Shown: positions 61,384-64,000 of the stretch, piece by piece
Layout: every line of letters begins with the position of its first letter
Numbering within the stretch: position 1 is the stretch's first letter
Assembly (NCBI GenBank): GCA_016201105.1
Contig: JACQDN010000030.1
Coordinates: 1 to 64,000, forward strand
Length of the DNA stretch: 64,000 nt
Source of the DNA: Pseudomonadota bacterium
GTDB taxonomy: Bacteria > Pseudomonadota > Alphaproteobacteria > Micropepsales > Micropepsaceae
Direction: 5' to 3'
Translations under genes and position numbers: made by a program
The notes under the pieces: generated by a model
Told to the model about the DNA's origin: nothing
Seen by the model: the letters and a program-made list of their open reading frames with translations, nothing else
Databases searched by the model: none

Positions 61384-63147
61384 ATGGCGCAAGCAGCAGT
61401 CGCTCCCGGTCTCGATCTGACCGCGGGCGTAGGCGCTCACCAAGAGACGCTGAGCAAGCTGGAAGCCCTCGTCGAGGAAATCGACGCGGCGCTTGCCCGG
61501 CGCAAATCGAACGGTCATCTGCGCCGCGCCATCAAGGCCTTTCGCCGCGGCAAGATCGTGCGCGCGGGCCAGCTTGCGCTTTCTGCCACCGAAGTCGACG
61601 ACACCAACGCGCAAGCCTTTCACGTGCTCGCCATGGCGCTCGAGCGCATGGGCCATCTGCACAAGGCGCTGGTGACCTATGAGCGTTCGTTTCAACTCGA
61701 CCCCAACGATCCGGAACTGCTGCTCAATCTCGGTTTGACGGCGTGGAATCAAGGCCTGACGGCCGGCGCCGAAAAAATGTTTCAGCTCTATATCCAGGCC
61801 TGTCCGGAGTCCCCGCTCGGCTACAACAATTTAGGCAGCGTGCAATCCGATCTTGGCAATCCCGATACCGCGATCGAAACGCTGCGTGCCGCCATCTATC
61901 GCATGCCGATGGAATCGATTCTGTGGAATTCGCTGGCAACCGTCTTGGCCGAAGAAGGCCGGGTCGATGAAAGCCTTGCCTTCTATGAGGAGGCCGTGCG
62001 TCTGGCGCCGGATTTCGCGCGCCCCTATCACAATCTGGGTTACGCTTACTCCCATCTGGGCCGCCTCGGTGACGCGCTCGAGGCTTATGAAAATTCGCTC
62101 GCGCGCAGCGTCGATGAGGCCGAACAACGAGAAAGCCGCCATTCGCGCAGCGTCTGCCTGATCGGCATGGGCCGGCTCGAAGAGGGATTCCGCGAATACG
62201 AAATCCGCAATACCGAACGTTTCCGCGCCTACGTCCATCACATGACGAACGCCCCGCTGTGGAAAGGCGAGCCGCTCACGGGAAAACGCATTCTTATCGT
62301 AGGCGAGCAGGGGCTGGGCGATGAATTCATGTTCGCCAACATCCTACCCGATCTGACGAACGCCGTTGGAGAGACGGGCAAGGTTCAGATCGCCGTCGAT
62401 CCGCGCCTCGTGCCGCTGTTTCAGCGCTCTTATCCGAATGCGCAAGTCGGCGCCTATGACGACCGCAAGCTGCTTGATCCCGATGGCGCGAAGGAATTGC
62501 GCTTCATTCCCTGGGCGATGGAAAACGGCGAGCCCGACTTCTACGCACCGATGGGCACCGCGTTGCAATTCTATCGCAAACGCGTGGAAGACTTTCCGAA
62601 GGTTGCGTTTCTGACGCCTGATCCCGCCCGCGTCACCGAATTCCGCAAGCGCTTGGAAGCGCTGGGTAGCGGACCGCTGGTCGGCGTCTGCTGGCGCTCC
62701 ATGATGCTGGGCGCCAAGCGCTCGAAATATTACAGCCCGCTCGATACCTGGGGGCCGATCCTGAAGACACCCGGCGTCACCTTCGTCAATCTTCAGTATG
62801 GCGATTGCAAAGACGAGTTGGCGCGCGCTTCAACCTTGCACGGCGTGAACATCCACGTGTTCGACGACCTTGATCTGAAAAACGACATCGATGGCGCCGC
62901 GGCTTTGTCGGCGACATTGGACCTGGTGGTTTCCGCGCCGACCGCGGCGGCCGCGACGGCTGCCAGCGTCGGCGCCGAAGTGTGGTTTCTCACGGCCGGC
63001 CGCACCTGGCCGCAGCTCGGCACCGATCATTATCCCTGGTATCGCGCAACGAAAGTTCTCAGCCCCGAAACCTTCGGTGACTGGAAAGCGCTGATGCCGC
63101 GTGTGGGCGAGAAGCTGCGCGAGTTCGCGCTCCACACAGCGAACTGA
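61384..63147 (+). CDS. TPR-containing flagellin glycosyltransferase (FlmG-like)
   Basis: The 587-residue cytoplasmic protein has a helical N-terminus (about 1-60), about six TPR units (65-270), and a C-terminal GT-B-like domain: RILIVGEQGLGDEFMFANIL, VGVCWRSMMLGAKRS, YSPLDTWGPI and DLVVSAPTAAAATAASVGA. Caulobacter FlmG has the same domain plan and joins pseudaminic acid to flagellin. Its place next to flbT/flaF and the flagellins, on the other side of the pse genes from the related gene at 41821, strongly suggests flagellin is the acceptor. It starts divergent from flbT, 193 bases away. Confidence 0.82.
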   Translation: MAQAAVAPGLDLTAGVGAHQETLSKLEALVEEIDAALARRKSNGHLRRAIKAFRRGKIVRAGQLALSATEVDDTNAQAFHVLAMALERMGHLHKALVTYERSFQLDPNDPELLLNLGLTAWNQGLTAGAEKMFQLYIQACPESPLGYNNLGSVQSDLGNPDTAIETLRAAIYRMPMESILWNSLATVLAEEGRVDESLAFYEEAVRLAPDFARPYHNLGYAYSHLGRLGDALEAYENSLARSVDEAEQRESRHSRSVCLIGMGRLEEGFREYEIRNTERFRAYVHHMTNAPLWKGEPLTGKRILIVGEQGLGDEFMFANILPDLTNAVGETGKVQIAVDPRLVPLFQRSYPNAQVGAYDDRKLLDPDGAKELRFIPWAMENGEPDFYAPMGTALQFYRKRVEDFPKVAFLTPDPARVTEFRKRLEALGSGPLVGVCWRSMMLGAKRSKYYSPLDTWGPILKTPGVTFVNLQYGDCKDELARASTLHGVNIHVFDDLDLKNDIDGAAALSATLDLVVSAPTAAAATAASVGAEVWFLTAGRTWPQLGTDHYPWYRATKVLSPETFGDWKALMPRVGEKLREFALHTAN

Positions 63148-63154
63148 GCCTTTC

Positions 63155-63178
63155 ACCTCCCCGCGAGGAGGAGGTGAA
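63155..63178. repeat. Short family E hairpin after the TPR glycosyltransferase gene
   Basis: CACCTCC-CCGCGAGGA-GGAGGTG gives a short stem between two convergent genes. It may act as a transcription end point. Confidence 0.5.
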
Positions 63179-63200
63179 GCGCAATTTCGGAATCCTACTT

Positions 63201-64000
63201 CTAATAGCCCGACGATTTATCGTCCGTTGCCGGCGTCAAGAACGCCCGCACGTCGGCGGCCGATTGATCGGCCACTTCTTCCATCGGGATGTGTCCGACA
63301 TTTTTGTAGATGATGAGCTTGGAGCCGGAAATCGCCTTGTTGAATTCGTGCGCGGCTTCGACCGGAATCAATCCATCCTGATCGCCCCAGAGAATCAGCG
63401 TCGGTGTTCTGATGTCCTTGGCATGATCGCGGACATACCAATCCCAGGCAAGCTGGAAGCGCGCGCCCGTCGCGGCGCGCGTTCCTTCCATGAGGGCGAA
63501 ATCCCAGTACATGTCGATCATCTTGTCGGTAATGATCTCTTTGCGCATGATCGCTTTGTTCAAGCCGTCCACCACCAGCGAGCGCGGCGTGATGTGCAGC
63601 ACGATCTGGTTCAGCACCGGAATGCGCGCGATCTGAAACGCCAGCGGAGTGCGATCGCCTTGCTTGCTCGGCATGCCTCCGGCATCGACCAGAATTAAAT
63701 GCGTCAGCGAATCCGGATAGGTCTCGGCAAAACGCGCGGCGACGCCGCCGCCCATGGAATTGCCGGCGATGGCGAATTTCTTGATGCCGAGCTTGTCGGT
63801 CACCGCCTTGACGAATTCAACCATGCCTTTCTGGGAATAGTCGTGCGACGGCACGGCGCCGGTAAGCCCGTGACCGGGCAGATCGAGCGAAACGACACGG
63901 AATGTATCGCTGAGGCGCTTGGACCAAGGTTCCCAGGTGAACAGCGAGGCATTCGAGCCGTGCACCAGCACGATCACCGGCGCATCGCGGGGGCCGACGT
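63201..64000 (-). CDS. Alpha/beta hydrolase (5' end beyond the window)
   Basis: At least 266 residues are visible; the reading frame continues past the right edge with GPRDAPVIVLVHGSNAS, so the start is outside. Motifs: VHGSNASLFTW oxyanion loop, nucleophile GNSMGGGVA, acid Asp in LWGDQDGLIP, and His in NVGHIPMEE close to the C-terminus. The triad is complete. The fold resembles haloalkane dehalogenase/epoxide hydrolase-like and C-C hydrolases; GNSMGG is typical of meta-cleavage product hydrolases and related esterases. Substrate not determinable. Confidence 0.82.
   Translation of the reverse strand, partial: VGPRDAPVIVLVHGSNASLFTWEPWSKRLSDTFRVVSLDLPGHGLTGAVPSHDYSQKGMVEFVKAVTDKLGIKKFAIAGNSMGGGVAARFAETYPDSLTHLILVDAGGMPSKQGDRTPLAFQIARIPVLNQIVLHITPRSLVVDGLNKAIMRKEIITDKMIDMYWDFALMEGTRAATGARFQLAWDWYVRDHAKDIRTPTLILWGDQDGLIPVEAAHEFNKAISGSKLIIYKNVGHIPMEEVADQSAADVRAFLTPATDDKSSGY

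Overview
The window is a high-GC chromosomal segment from an alphaproteobacterium. Evidence for this includes the FlaF/FlbT pair, the run gpmA-envC-ctpA-divergent deacetylase-rppH, TTAA-N7-TTAA sites of the CtrA type, a Tad pilus operon, and flagellar genes with sigma-54 (-24/-12) promoters. Gene content resembles Caulobacter/Rhizomicrobium-like bacteria, but I cannot name the genus. No tRNA, rRNA or CRISPR array was seen.

Layout. 1-3606: the end of an unidentified gene, then a 1148-residue exported TPR protein. 3607-4310: a DUF559 endonuclease gene bracketed by long inverted repeats. 4361-11416 (minus): alpha/beta hydrolase, rppH, divergent polysaccharide deacetylase, ctpA, envC-like gene and gpmA. 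11715-13755: flgI, a FlgJ-like rod-binding gene and a FlgN/FlbY-like gene, all overlapping. 13984-21255: a lower-GC island with a giant SF1 helicase-nuclease-GreA-like fusion interrupted by one in-frame TGA, convergent with rmuC. 21577-28532: aminoglycoside kinase-like gene, a DUF4160/DUF2442 pair, DUF2306 protein, Excalibur-like secreted protein, GFA protein, MFS transporter and a histidine kinase. 28753-36997: TonB-dependent receptor, tadG/tadE-type genes, two APC permeases and a MAPEG protein. 37187-38265: marR plus methyltransferase.

38754-63147 is a flagellin and flagellin-glycosylation locus. It holds a large propeller-repeat flagellar protein (FlaEY-like), two TPR glycosyltransferases (FlmG-like) at its two ends, a nonulosonate synthase, a cytidylyltransferase-PseG fusion, two methyltransferases, a sulfotransferase, a two-subunit transketolase, an SDR, an ATP-grasp enzyme, a GH57-like protein, pseB, pseC, a FlaG-like gene, two near-identical flagellins, flaF and flbT. 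The reading is that a pseudaminic-acid-like sugar is made, activated, possibly further modified, and attached to flagellin. The tightly coupled transketolase/SDR/ATP-grasp/GH57 block is not part of the textbook pathway and is the best candidate for an undescribed sugar branch. The window closes with a 5'-truncated alpha/beta hydrolase.

The intergenic space is full of palindromic repeats of at least six families, often nested. Several have been captured into genes: one is translated inside the GH57-like gene, one forms the C-terminus of a TPR glycosyltransferase, and others supply a start region or ribosome binding site. The DUF559 gene sits exactly between two inverted copies of one family, which suggests a link between that endonuclease and repeat mobility.
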